Assembly (NCBI RefSeq): GCF_000731315.1
Contig: NZ_HG938354.1
Location: 558,001 to 622,000 of the forward strand
DNA from: Neorhizobium galegae bv. orientalis str. HAMBI 540
GTDB taxonomy: Bacteria > Pseudomonadota > Alphaproteobacteria > Rhizobiales > Rhizobiaceae
Direction of reading: 5' to 3'
DNA length: 64,000 nt
Both the position numbers and the translations under genes were made by a program. The notes beneath the pieces are model-generated. The model made no database searches. It saw nothing but the letters and a program-made list of their open reading frames with translations, and was not told the origin of the DNA. Positions 48,495 to 55,805 of the stretch are shown here, piece by piece (position 1 is the first letter of the stretch; each line of letters begins with the position of its first letter).

Positions 48495-49409
48495 ATGTAC
48501 GCAGCAAACGATCCACGGGCGGCGCTCAATACCGCAACGGCCCGCAGCAATCCCGCTCCTGCCGCCTACAAGGGCGCGGAATATGCCCGCTTCTATGATG
48601 CCCCGCCGCAGGAGATGACGGGCGGCAACGAGACCTATTATGCGCGGGGCCAGAACCTTGTGGTCGCGCACACCAGGGGCAAAGCCGGCCTCGTGCTTTC
48701 CCGGACCAACCAAGTCGACGAATATGTGGTTCTGCTTCCCAACAAGGATACGCCGGCCGAGGTCCACTGGAACGGCCGGAGCATTGCGGTTGGCGGCTAT
48801 TGCATCGTCGTCGTGCCTCCAGGCGACAGCGAGGTGCATCTGAAAGGCGACGGCGAGGTGATCCGGTTGATCACCACCCGCGCCGACGATCTCGTCGCCA
48901 AATGCTCCAACGCGGACTCCTATCTGAGCCCCGACCCGAACGTTCCGCCGTTCGAGCCCTGGCCCGATCCGGTCGGCGGCCACAAGCTGCGTCACTACAG
49001 CCTTGATGTTCCGCCAGAACCCGGCCGCTTCGGCATCATCTTCCGCTGCTCGACGATCATGGTCAACTTCCTGCCCGGCAGCGGGCCGCGCGACATCACC
49101 AGGATGTCGCCGCACTTCCACGACGATTTCGAACAGTATTCGCTCTGCGTCGCGGGCTCCTACATCCACTACCTGCGCTGGCCCTGGATCAGCGATCTCA
49201 ATGCCTGGCGGCCGGATGACGCGGAGCTATGCGCAGCGCCCTCGGTTGCCGTCATTCCGCCCCCGGCCGTCCACACGTCCCGGTCGATGGACCCGGTGAA
49301 GAATGTCCTGGTCGACATCTTCAGCCCGCCGCGCGCCGATTTTTCCGCCAAGCCCGGCTGGGTGCTGAATGCCGACGAATATCCCGCACCAGCCGACACC
49401 GCGCGCTGA
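48495..49409 (+). CDS. Cupin-like protein of unknown function
   Basis: A 304-residue protein without a confident family name. Two beta-rich halves are apparent; the second contains S-P-H-F-H-D-D-F-E-Q-Y-S-L-C-V-A-G, a cupin-type metal site (H-x-H and E), and P-P-A-V-H-T-S near the end supplies another His. The first half (V-V-L-L-P-N-K-D, G-G-Y-C-I-V-V-V-P-P-G-D) looks like a second barrel that has lost its ligands. ATG 48495 is chosen because AGGA lies eight bases upstream. Dioxygenase, isomerase or decarboxylase chemistry would fit the neighbours. Confidence 0.65.
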   Translation: MYAANDPRAALNTATARSNPAPAAYKGAEYARFYDAPPQEMTGGNETYYARGQNLVVAHTRGKAGLVLSRTNQVDEYVVLLPNKDTPAEVHWNGRSIAVGGYCIVVVPPGDSEVHLKGDGEVIRLITTRADDLVAKCSNADSYLSPDPNVPPFEPWPDPVGGHKLRHYSLDVPPEPGRFGIIFRCSTIMVNFLPGSGPRDITRMSPHFHDDFEQYSLCVAGSYIHYLRWPWISDLNAWRPDDAELCAAPSVAVIPPPAVHTSRSMDPVKNVLVDIFSPPRADFSAKPGWVLNADEYPAPADTAR

Positions 49410-49442
49410 TTCGATTATCAGCCCTTAAGGGAGTGACTTTGC

Positions 49443-50360
49443 ATGACCGAAGCGTCCGCCGCCACCACCACTGACCGAAACGCCGAAATCGCCGATCTTC
49501 TTGTTGGCGCCGTCGATCTCCACTGCCATAGCGGGCCGGCGGTCTTTCCGCGGCTGCTGGATCATTACGAAGCCATGGTCGAGGCGTCTGCCGCCGGCTT
49601 TTCCGCGCTGGTCTACAAGGACCATTTCTACCCTGGCATGGCGCATGCCAAGCTGCTTGAGACGCTCTATCCGGATACGGGCGTGCGCCTCTATTCCGGT
49701 GTCGCGCTCAACAATGCGAGCGGCGGTATCAATCCGCATGCGGTCGATCACGCCGTCAAGCTCGGCGGCAAGATCGTCTGGATGCCGACATTCGCGGCGG
49801 CGAACCATATCGACAAGAGCGCCAACGAGACCAAGAACTATCCAAAGAGCGCCGATCCGATGCTGGCGCCCATTCCGCTGAGCGTGCTCGACGAGAACGG
49901 CAAGCTTACCAAGGAAACCAATGAAGTCCTCGACGTGATCGCTGCCGGCGACATCATTCTTTCGAGCGGGCATCTCTCGGTGGACGAGCTGAAAGTGCTT
50001 TATCCGGAAGCGAAACGGCGTGGGGTGAAGAAGATGATGATCAATCATCCCACCTATGTCGTCGGCTGCTCCGACGACGATATCCGGGAACTGAGCCGGC
50101 TTGGCGTCTATATGGAACATTCCATCTGCATGTTCATCCCCAACGAGCGCGGTCCAGCCAGGTGGAACGCTGCTGAATTGCGCCGTCTCGTGGATCTGGC
50201 GGGCGTGGAGATGACGATATTCGGCTCCGACCTCGGCCTCGTGAAGATGCCGCGTCCAGTCGAAGGATACCGCGCCATCGTCAACGACCTGCTCGACCTG
50301 CAGGTGCCCAGGTCCGATATTCGCAAACTGGTGGGCGGCAATGCAGTGGAACTGCTTTGA
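49443..50360 (+). CDS. DUF6282-type metal-dependent hydrolase
   Basis: A 305-residue PHP/amidohydrolase-like protein. Metal-binding motifs are V-D-L-H-C-H-S-G-P near residue 25, Y-K-D-H-F-Y-P, S-S-G-H-L-S and I-N-H-P-T-Y, with a final F-G-S-D-L-G. These match the DUF6282 family of hydrolases commonly found beside HpcH aldolases and Tct transporters. The substrate is unknown. It ends the aldolase transcription unit. Confidence 0.8.
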   Translation: MTEASAATTTDRNAEIADLLVGAVDLHCHSGPAVFPRLLDHYEAMVEASAAGFSALVYKDHFYPGMAHAKLLETLYPDTGVRLYSGVALNNASGGINPHAVDHAVKLGGKIVWMPTFAAANHIDKSANETKNYPKSADPMLAPIPLSVLDENGKLTKETNEVLDVIAAGDIILSSGHLSVDELKVLYPEAKRRGVKKMMINHPTYVVGCSDDDIRELSRLGVYMEHSICMFIPNERGPARWNAAELRRLVDLAGVEMTIFGSDLGLVKMPRPVEGYRAIVNDLLDLQVPRSDIRKLVGGNAVELL

Positions 50361-50366
50361 AAGGCA

Positions 50367-50455
50367 CCTACCCCAAGAAGCACGTGCTGCAAGCGATCTG
50401 CAAACTGCAAACGTGCCTACCCCAAATGGCGGATGACCCCTACCAATATTAGGGG
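50367..50455. promoter_or_regulatory. CCTACCCCAA direct repeats and CCCCTA-N7-TAGGGG palindrome
   Basis: The decamer CCTACCCCAA occurs at 50367-50376 and 50416-50425, 49 bases apart. Just downstream, CCCCTA (50437-50442) and TAGGGG (50450-50455) form an inverted repeat with a 7-base centre. The C-run/G-run dyad is of the kind bound by LuxR-type regulators in rhizobia, but no luxR or luxI gene is in the window. It may control a transcript starting toward 50480 or further right. Confidence 0.45.
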
Positions 50456-50728
50456 GCTTGTCACGGAGAACGGATAGGATGAATGGCCAAGGGATCCGTT
50501 GTATCATGGGCCAACTGGCCATGGGATCAGCCGCTCCTCATTTCCAGGAAACGACACATGCCGCAGCTGCCCTGAAAAGGGCAGGCAGATGTCTTTCGAC
50601 CATGGTTGAGCTGTCAGAGGGGATGGTTGCACTCTCGGGGAATCCGGACGTTTCGGATCAACGCGACGGTTCTCCTTCCCGAGAAAATGTAAAGGCTCGG
50701 CTTCAGTGCAGCTCGTCAGGCCTCGTTT

Positions 50729-50757
50729 TTTAACGCTGTTTTGACGCTGCTTTGACA
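50729..50757 (+). promoter_or_regulatory. SARP-type 11-bp direct repeats, site 1 (regulator's own promoter)
   Basis: Heptamers TTTAACG (50729), TTTGACG (50740) and TTTGACA (50751), each starting exactly 11 bases after the previous one with four-base spacers. This is the spacing recognised by Streptomyces antibiotic regulatory proteins. The regulator encoded just downstream belongs to that class, so autoregulation is likely. GCTAGG at 50765 could be a weak -10. Confidence 0.7.
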
Positions 50758-50962
50758 GCGGCGCGCTAGGGCAATTCCACGGTTTCCTGGGATGCTCTTC
50801 ATGCTTCAATTCGTTGATGGCCACAACGCTGGCATGCACTGTCGGATCGCAACTGCGCCTGTGGCGCTCTTGTCAAGGGACGCTTTTGTGTCAGACTGCC
50901 TGTCGGACGGGCGGCCTGGGTTCGATGATATCATCGAAAGGGGCACAACACGAGTTGGACCG

Positions 50963-52753
50963 ATGGATCGCATGGATGAAAAACATGCAGTGTTCCGGAT
51001 GTACCTGCTTGGCCCATTCAGCCTTGTCGACAGCAAAGGGAAATCCGCCACACCCAGGTCTCAGAAGGCCCAGGCAATCCTTGCAATGCTTGCTCTGTCT
51101 GCGCGAGGATCCCGCTCGCGGGTTTGGCTGAGAGACAAATTGTGGAGCGACCGGTCCGAGGATCAGGCGGCTGCCAGCCTGAGACAGGCCCTGCTCGATA
51201 TTCACAAAGCCCTGGGTTCGTGTCGCGATCTCATCATCGCCGACAAGAACACGGTGTGGCTGGATATGGACAGCATCGCGCTCGACACCGATGACATGCT
51301 CCGCAGCGAGCGCCTTGCGGATCAGATCACCGATGAACTGCTCGAAGGCATGGATATCCGCGATCCTGAATTCGAAGACTGGCTGACGGTCGAGAGACAG
51401 AACTGGTACCGACGCATCGAAGAAGGGCGCGTCGATGACGTGTTCGAACCTCGCCAGCAACCGCGCCGCGACGTCAGCACGCTATCGGCACTGCTGCCTT
51501 TGACAGGCTTGCCCGACCAGCGCCCGACCGATATTCCCTCGGCAGCTGCAGGCAATGATCCGGACAAGCCGCCGTCCCCGGACAATATTCAGTGGACCAT
51601 CGCTCTCCAGCCGCCGATTGTCGTCGGCGCCGGAGATGGGGGGCAGATCGCGGCTTTGCAGTTTCAAAACCTGCTCGCCAAGGCGATCTTCGACGGATTG
51701 GGGCTCGGCATTACCGATCTCTCCTTCGATCCGCACCTTGGCCAACCCGATCGAAAAATGGGCCTGCCACTGTGTCTTCAACTGCGGCTGACGTTCGATG
51801 GCAGTCAGGTGTTGGTGGAACTGGCGATCAAGCATCTGCTGGACAACCGGATCATATGGCTTGGCAGCCGTATGATCGGACGCACCCAGATGGAGCGGGC
51901 CGAATACGGGATCGCGGCGGCTCTAATCAGCCAGGCGGTCGACCAGCTGTCGCTGTTTCAGGAGCTGAGCGCCGGCGACGGTCGCCTCAGCCGCGATGGT
52001 CTCTTCATCGACGCGGTCAACGCTATTTTTCGGCTTTCGAGAGGCGATCTCGAAAAAGCGGAAAGGCAGCTGCAGGAACAGATTCAGTATCAGCCGCGAG
52101 CATCTGCCTTCGCCTGGTTGTCCTTCATCCGCACATTCCAGGTCGGCCAGCGCTTCAGCGCGCTGGATGCGCATCTGATCGAAGAGGCCCAGGCTTATGC
52201 GCGAAAGGCCCTTGAACTCGATCCGAACAATTCCGTCTCCCTGGCGCTGGTCGGACACGTTCATTCTTTCCTGTTTCGGGAATACGACTACGCCGCCGGT
52301 CTGTTCGAGAAGTCGATCCGCCTGAACCCGGCCTTGCCGCTGGGATGGGATCTCTATGCCATGCTGCACTGCTATGCGGGACAGCCGGAGAAGGCCAGTG
52401 CAATGGCGCGGTGGGTTCAGGAGCTCGGCGTCTATAGCGCGCATAAATATTACTTCGATACCACGAAATGCATCAGCGCTGGTTTGGCAGGTGACCACGC
52501 GGCAGCAATCGCGGCGGGCGAGGATGCGCTGCATTCCCGGCCGAACTTCAATAGCCTGTTGCGCTATCTCGCCTCCAGCCATGCCCACGCGGGCAATTTG
52601 GAGGCCGCGCACCAATATGTGGAACGGCTCGATAAGGTTGAAAACGGGTTTTCCATAACCTCGTTTCGCGGTACGGGCTATCCATTGCTCAGTACCGGCG
52701 GCGGAAAGCTGCTGCTCGACGGCTTGATCAAGGCCGGCGCCAGAATTCGCTAA
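50963..52753 (+). CDS. SARP-type regulator: winged helix, BTAD and TPR domains
   Basis: A 596-residue predicted transcription activator. The N-terminal winged helix (about 8-90; F-R-M-Y-L-L-G-P-F-S-L, W-L-R-D-K-L-W) and the following D-Q-A-A-A-S-L-R-Q-A-L-L-D-I-H-K-A-L are the DNA-binding/BTAD signature of SARP proteins. A middle domain of unclear fold precedes a TPR-like C-terminus (about 390-580; A-R-K-A-L-E-L-D-P-N-N). ATG 50963 is used because the domain starts soon after; ATG 50972 or, less likely, 50792 are alternatives. Its own promoter and two promoters downstream carry 11-bp phased heptamers, so it probably controls the whole block. Confidence 0.8.
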   Translation: MDRMDEKHAVFRMYLLGPFSLVDSKGKSATPRSQKAQAILAMLALSARGSRSRVWLRDKLWSDRSEDQAAASLRQALLDIHKALGSCRDLIIADKNTVWLDMDSIALDTDDMLRSERLADQITDELLEGMDIRDPEFEDWLTVERQNWYRRIEEGRVDDVFEPRQQPRRDVSTLSALLPLTGLPDQRPTDIPSAAAGNDPDKPPSPDNIQWTIALQPPIVVGAGDGGQIAALQFQNLLAKAIFDGLGLGITDLSFDPHLGQPDRKMGLPLCLQLRLTFDGSQVLVELAIKHLLDNRIIWLGSRMIGRTQMERAEYGIAAALISQAVDQLSLFQELSAGDGRLSRDGLFIDAVNAIFRLSRGDLEKAERQLQEQIQYQPRASAFAWLSFIRTFQVGQRFSALDAHLIEEAQAYARKALELDPNNSVSLALVGHVHSFLFREYDYAAGLFEKSIRLNPALPLGWDLYAMLHCYAGQPEKASAMARWVQELGVYSAHKYYFDTTKCISAGLAGDHAAAIAAGEDALHSRPNFNSLLRYLASSHAHAGNLEAAHQYVERLDKVENGFSITSFRGTGYPLLSTGGGKLLLDGLIKAGARIR

Positions 52754-52792
52754 AGCAACATTACCGATGATCCGATTTGAGGGGGCTGGGGC

Positions 52793-53803
52793 ATGGTAGC
52801 GGAAGCAAATTTTGAGGCGCAATCGAAGATTGTGCAATTTATGAATTCATATAAATTTAAAGTTGAGCCGGACACGGTTCTCCCTTGCGAGCCGAGGCCT
52901 GTCGCGGCCCCCCTTCCGGAGGCGGTGGCACCGCCGCCCGCTGCGCCGGCTCCTTTGCCTGAGGAAGGTCCCCCCATAGACGAACCGCCGTTGATGATGG
53001 CGACAATGGCAGCTGCCTCGGTCCTCAACAAGAGTGTTGCGAACAAGTCGGTGCTCAACAAGGCCGCGCTGAACAAGAACAAGAATAAAAACAAAAATAA
53101 GAACAAAAACAAGTCGACGATGGACGGCGCGAGCCTCGGCGTATCGCAGCTTATTCCGGCGTTTGAATTGCGCCGCTTGCACCAGCAGCCGTCGCGCAAC
53201 GCGTTCACGGCCGCGCGGCGCTTTACCTGGGAAATGCTCGATATCCTGCCGCCACCCGGCCCGGACTACACCCGACTGGAAGCAGCGGTGCTGCTTTCCA
53301 TGCAGCGGCGCGATCGTGAACGGGCGAGGCGATTGCCCGACATCCAGGCTGAAGCGACTATTTCCGTGTCGGAATTCACCCGCGCCTTGCATATCGAGGA
53401 TATCGGCGGGTTTGAGCAGACTGAGGGATTGTTTCAGGCGATCCTGACCGCCTGCGAATATGTGGGGCTTCTCTACAAAAGCCAGTTCAACAGGCTTCGG
53501 CCGAACCAGTTCGAATCCCTGTTGCGGCCGCTTCTGCCCGTGCCGGTGCACGAATCCTATCCCAGCAACCATGCCTTCCAGTGCTTTTCGATCGTATTCG
53601 CTTTCTCGACGATCCTGCCGGAACATCCCGCCACGGACGACCTCGCCCGTATCGCGCAGAACGTCGCTGAAAATCGCGAATGGGCCGGGTTGCATTATCC
53701 GAGCGATACGCAAGCTGGCCGGGATCTGGCGCGGCGCTTCGCCCCATACCTTCATGATGCGTTCGGATCGCTTTTCCAGGCGGTCCACGACGAATGGGTT
53801 TGA
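52793..53803 (+). CDS. PAP2/haloperoxidase-fold protein with Pro-rich and Lys-Asn-repeat N-terminus
   Basis: A 336-residue soluble-looking protein. Residues 40-75 are Pro/Ala-rich, and 78-105 hold a run of Asn-Lys pairs (K-N-K-N-K-N). The C-terminal domain has the three acid-phosphatase/vanadium-haloperoxidase motifs: K229-x6-R236-P237, P-S-N-H260 and R295-x5-H301-x3-D305. It is therefore a candidate phosphatase or haloperoxidase; unlike lipid phosphatases it lacks obvious membrane helices. ATG 52793 has a G-rich Shine-Dalgarno region. It lies 39 bases after the regulator and 34 before the protease gene, so one transcript is likely. The basic repeat may bind nucleic acid, polysaccharide or an acidic partner. 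Confidence 0.75.
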   Translation: MVAEANFEAQSKIVQFMNSYKFKVEPDTVLPCEPRPVAAPLPEAVAPPPAAPAPLPEEGPPIDEPPLMMATMAAASVLNKSVANKSVLNKAALNKNKNKNKNKNKNKSTMDGASLGVSQLIPAFELRRLHQQPSRNAFTAARRFTWEMLDILPPPGPDYTRLEAAVLLSMQRRDRERARRLPDIQAEATISVSEFTRALHIEDIGGFEQTEGLFQAILTACEYVGLLYKSQFNRLRPNQFESLLRPLLPVPVHESYPSNHAFQCFSIVFAFSTILPEHPATDDLARIAQNVAENREWAGLHYPSDTQAGRDLARRFAPYLHDAFGSLFQAVHDEWV

Positions 53804-53837
53804 GGCCGGTTTTTATTCTTTGGGGAGAACGAGGGTC

Positions 53838-55535
53838 ATGACGTCCGCCGACATGGAAGCGCTGCAAGCTGTACCGATGGACTACTACTATCTCTGGCAT
53901 CTGACGGCCTTGGGCGTCATCGATGCCGATTACGGTTCGCCGCCAATCGTACCGCCGTCCGAAAACGAGACCGCCGCGTCCCCAGTCCCTGACCCGGAGA
54001 TCGCGGGAAGTGTCTGGGATACGATTGCGGCTGCCGGTCCTATCCATCCCGCTCGCGTGGCACTGATCGATGTCGGGATAGCACCCGATCATCCGAATTT
54101 GGCGACGCGGCTTGACCGGGAAGCGTCGATCGACCTTACGACCCATCGTTACGGCTCGCGCGTTGCCGAAATCCTCGAGGCGACCACGTCCTTCGATCGT
54201 GAAGAAAAGCAGGCGTTCTTCGCCGGGCTTGATATCACCGCGTTGGGAAATCTCGGCCTGTCCAACGATGATCGGGAATATCTCGACGACATCGTCGCGG
54301 AATATGCGGCCTCGCAGGGCGTCGTCCGCCGGCTGTTCCAGCCGGAGTCGCTTTTTGCATCCCATGGCACCTGCTGTGCCGGGCTGATCGTCGGCGAACC
54401 GGCCGTGGTGACGCAGGACGAGGCCCCGCCGGCTCTCCCCGAAGGCATATTCTACGGTGACGGCGGCACGCCATGCCCGAGCGCCAATCGCAATGTTCTT
54501 CCCTATTTCGGTGTCGATCCCTTCTCGCGGGTGATCTCGATCAGGACGTCCTTCGAGGACGATGTCCTGCAGTTCATCGCCGCGTTTCTCTACGCTTATC
54601 ATCAGCGCGTCGACGTCATCGTCATGCCGCGCGGCTTACCGGACCCGAAGCGCAGCCGGGTCATTCCGAAGAACGAATTGAAGGCGGATCTCGAACGCTG
54701 GAAAAATCAAGTCGCTGCCGATCTGTTCGCCCGTATTTCGCTGGCCGAACATGGCAGCGCCGAGCTGGAGCCGAAAGCTGCGCAAAAGGGATCAAACCCT
54801 GATCGGGCGTGGCACATCCTCAAGCAGCTCATCGTTGCCATCAGCCATCATATTCCGATCGTTTGCGCGGCAGGAAACAGCGGTGAAAGCCAGTTGATCT
54901 ATCCGGCCAGTCTGGCGGCCGATGACAACGGGATCATCGCAGTCGGTGCGGTGACGGTCGAGGGCTACCGTTCAGGATACAGCAATTACGGTGAGGGGCT
55001 TACGGTCGTCTCACCATCCGATGACGGCGAAGTTTTCAATCGTCATCAGTTGCGTATCGATCGCCTGTCTCCTTTTGCCGCGCAACATGACTATCAGGCA
55101 TTCGGACTGCGGGAATATCCGTATTCGCACTTCTCATTGCTGACGACCGATCTTGCCGGCGCATTCGGCTACAACCGGGGGGCCGATCCATGGTCGTCCA
55201 TTGTGCCATTCGGAGCCAACCCCGGTATTGGCGGTGGCTATTACACGACGTTCGGCGGCACGTCCGGAGCCTCTGCACAGGTAGGGGGCATCTGCGCCTT
55301 GATGCAGCGGGCACATAAGAGCCAGAATGGTGGCGATGCGCGGCTCTCAGGCCCCGCAGTCAAGTCGATCCTCCAGGCCACTTCCCGCCTGGATGCGACC
55401 GTAGCGCCCGGAATACGTGCCCTTACTCCTGATTGCATGAACGCCGACGGCGAAGATACTCTCGAGATGAGTTACTTCTTCGGATTCGGCCTGCCCGACG
55501 TACCCGCAGCGATCGCCGCCGTCTTGACTCCCTGA
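53838..55535 (+). CDS. Subtilisin-like (S8) serine protease
   Basis: A 565-residue protease with an intact triad: D78 in A-L-I-D-V-G-I, H176 in S-H-G-T-C-C-A-G and S476 in G-G-T-S-G-A-S-A-Q; the oxyanion Asn is in C-A-A-G-N-S-G. The spacing between Asp and His (98 residues) is longer than usual owing to an insert. The Ser motif ends in A-S-A-Q rather than the common M-A-x-P. No signal peptide or typical propeptide is seen, so it may act in the cytoplasm like the maturation proteases of RiPP clusters. The start at 53838 follows GGGGAGAACGAGGG. A terminator follows the stop. Confidence 0.88.
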   Translation: MTSADMEALQAVPMDYYYLWHLTALGVIDADYGSPPIVPPSENETAASPVPDPEIAGSVWDTIAAAGPIHPARVALIDVGIAPDHPNLATRLDREASIDLTTHRYGSRVAEILEATTSFDREEKQAFFAGLDITALGNLGLSNDDREYLDDIVAEYAASQGVVRRLFQPESLFASHGTCCAGLIVGEPAVVTQDEAPPALPEGIFYGDGGTPCPSANRNVLPYFGVDPFSRVISIRTSFEDDVLQFIAAFLYAYHQRVDVIVMPRGLPDPKRSRVIPKNELKADLERWKNQVAADLFARISLAEHGSAELEPKAAQKGSNPDRAWHILKQLIVAISHHIPIVCAAGNSGESQLIYPASLAADDNGIIAVGAVTVEGYRSGYSNYGEGLTVVSPSDDGEVFNRHQLRIDRLSPFAAQHDYQAFGLREYPYSHFSLLTTDLAGAFGYNRGADPWSSIVPFGANPGIGGGYYTTFGGTSGASAQVGGICALMQRAHKSQNGGDARLSGPAVKSILQATSRLDATVAPGIRALTPDCMNADGEDTLEMSYFFGFGLPDVPAAIAAVLTP

Positions 55536-55566
55536 CACCGGCTCTCGGCAAGGACCACCAGGATTG

Positions 55567-55592
55567 AAGCCCCCTGAAATGGGGGCTTTTTT
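55567..55592 (+). terminator. Rho-independent terminator after the protease gene
   Basis: AAGCCCCC (55567-55574) pairs with GGGGGCTT (55581-55588) around TGAAAT, followed by more T residues to 55592. It separates the regulator-PAP2-protease unit from the next operon, which has its own promoter elements starting 17 bases later. Confidence 0.85.
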
Positions 55593-55608
55593 GTCAGCGA
55601 AACGTCCT

Positions 55609-55637
55609 TTTAACGGAAGTTTAACGCAGTGCTGGCG
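55609..55637 (+). promoter_or_regulatory. SARP-type 11-bp direct repeats, site 2 (HEXXH-like operon)
   Basis: TTTAACG at 55609 and again at 55620, then a degenerate GCTGGCG at 55631, all in 11-base steps. A GATGAC at 55642 may serve as a weak -10. The surrounding 72 bases are shared with site 3. Confidence 0.7.
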
Positions 55638-55805
55638 TGCCGATGACGGCCTCGCAAGAAGCTCCTCTCAACAAAAGACGAGACGAGATCGGGGTTTAAA
55701 GCCGGATGGCCGTCGGTACGGCCGGTTCTGGCGGCAACTAATCTTCCCTGAAACGGCGCGCCTCATGATGAGGTTCGAAAGCGTCCGGGGTGAGGAGAGC
55801 TTAAG

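Larger units (their letters stand above)
50361..50962. other. Regulatory gap before the SARP-type regulator
   Basis: About 600 bases containing two sets of cis elements listed separately (50367-50455 and 50729-50757). An ORF at 50458-50733 (start also possible at ATG 50478 after GGATAGG) has no recognisable features. I treat it as non-coding, with low certainty. The upstream ATG 50792 in frame with the regulator is discussed under that gene. Confidence 0.4.

Noticed and set aside
50458..50733. 91-codon ORF before the SARP-type regulator
   Set aside because: No recognisable features; its end overlaps the regulator's promoter repeats. GGATAGG before ATG 50478 leaves a small doubt.
53080..53115. 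Lys-Asn codon run as a phase-variation switch
   Set aside because: The repeat units are three or six bases, so changes in number keep the frame; only protein length would vary.
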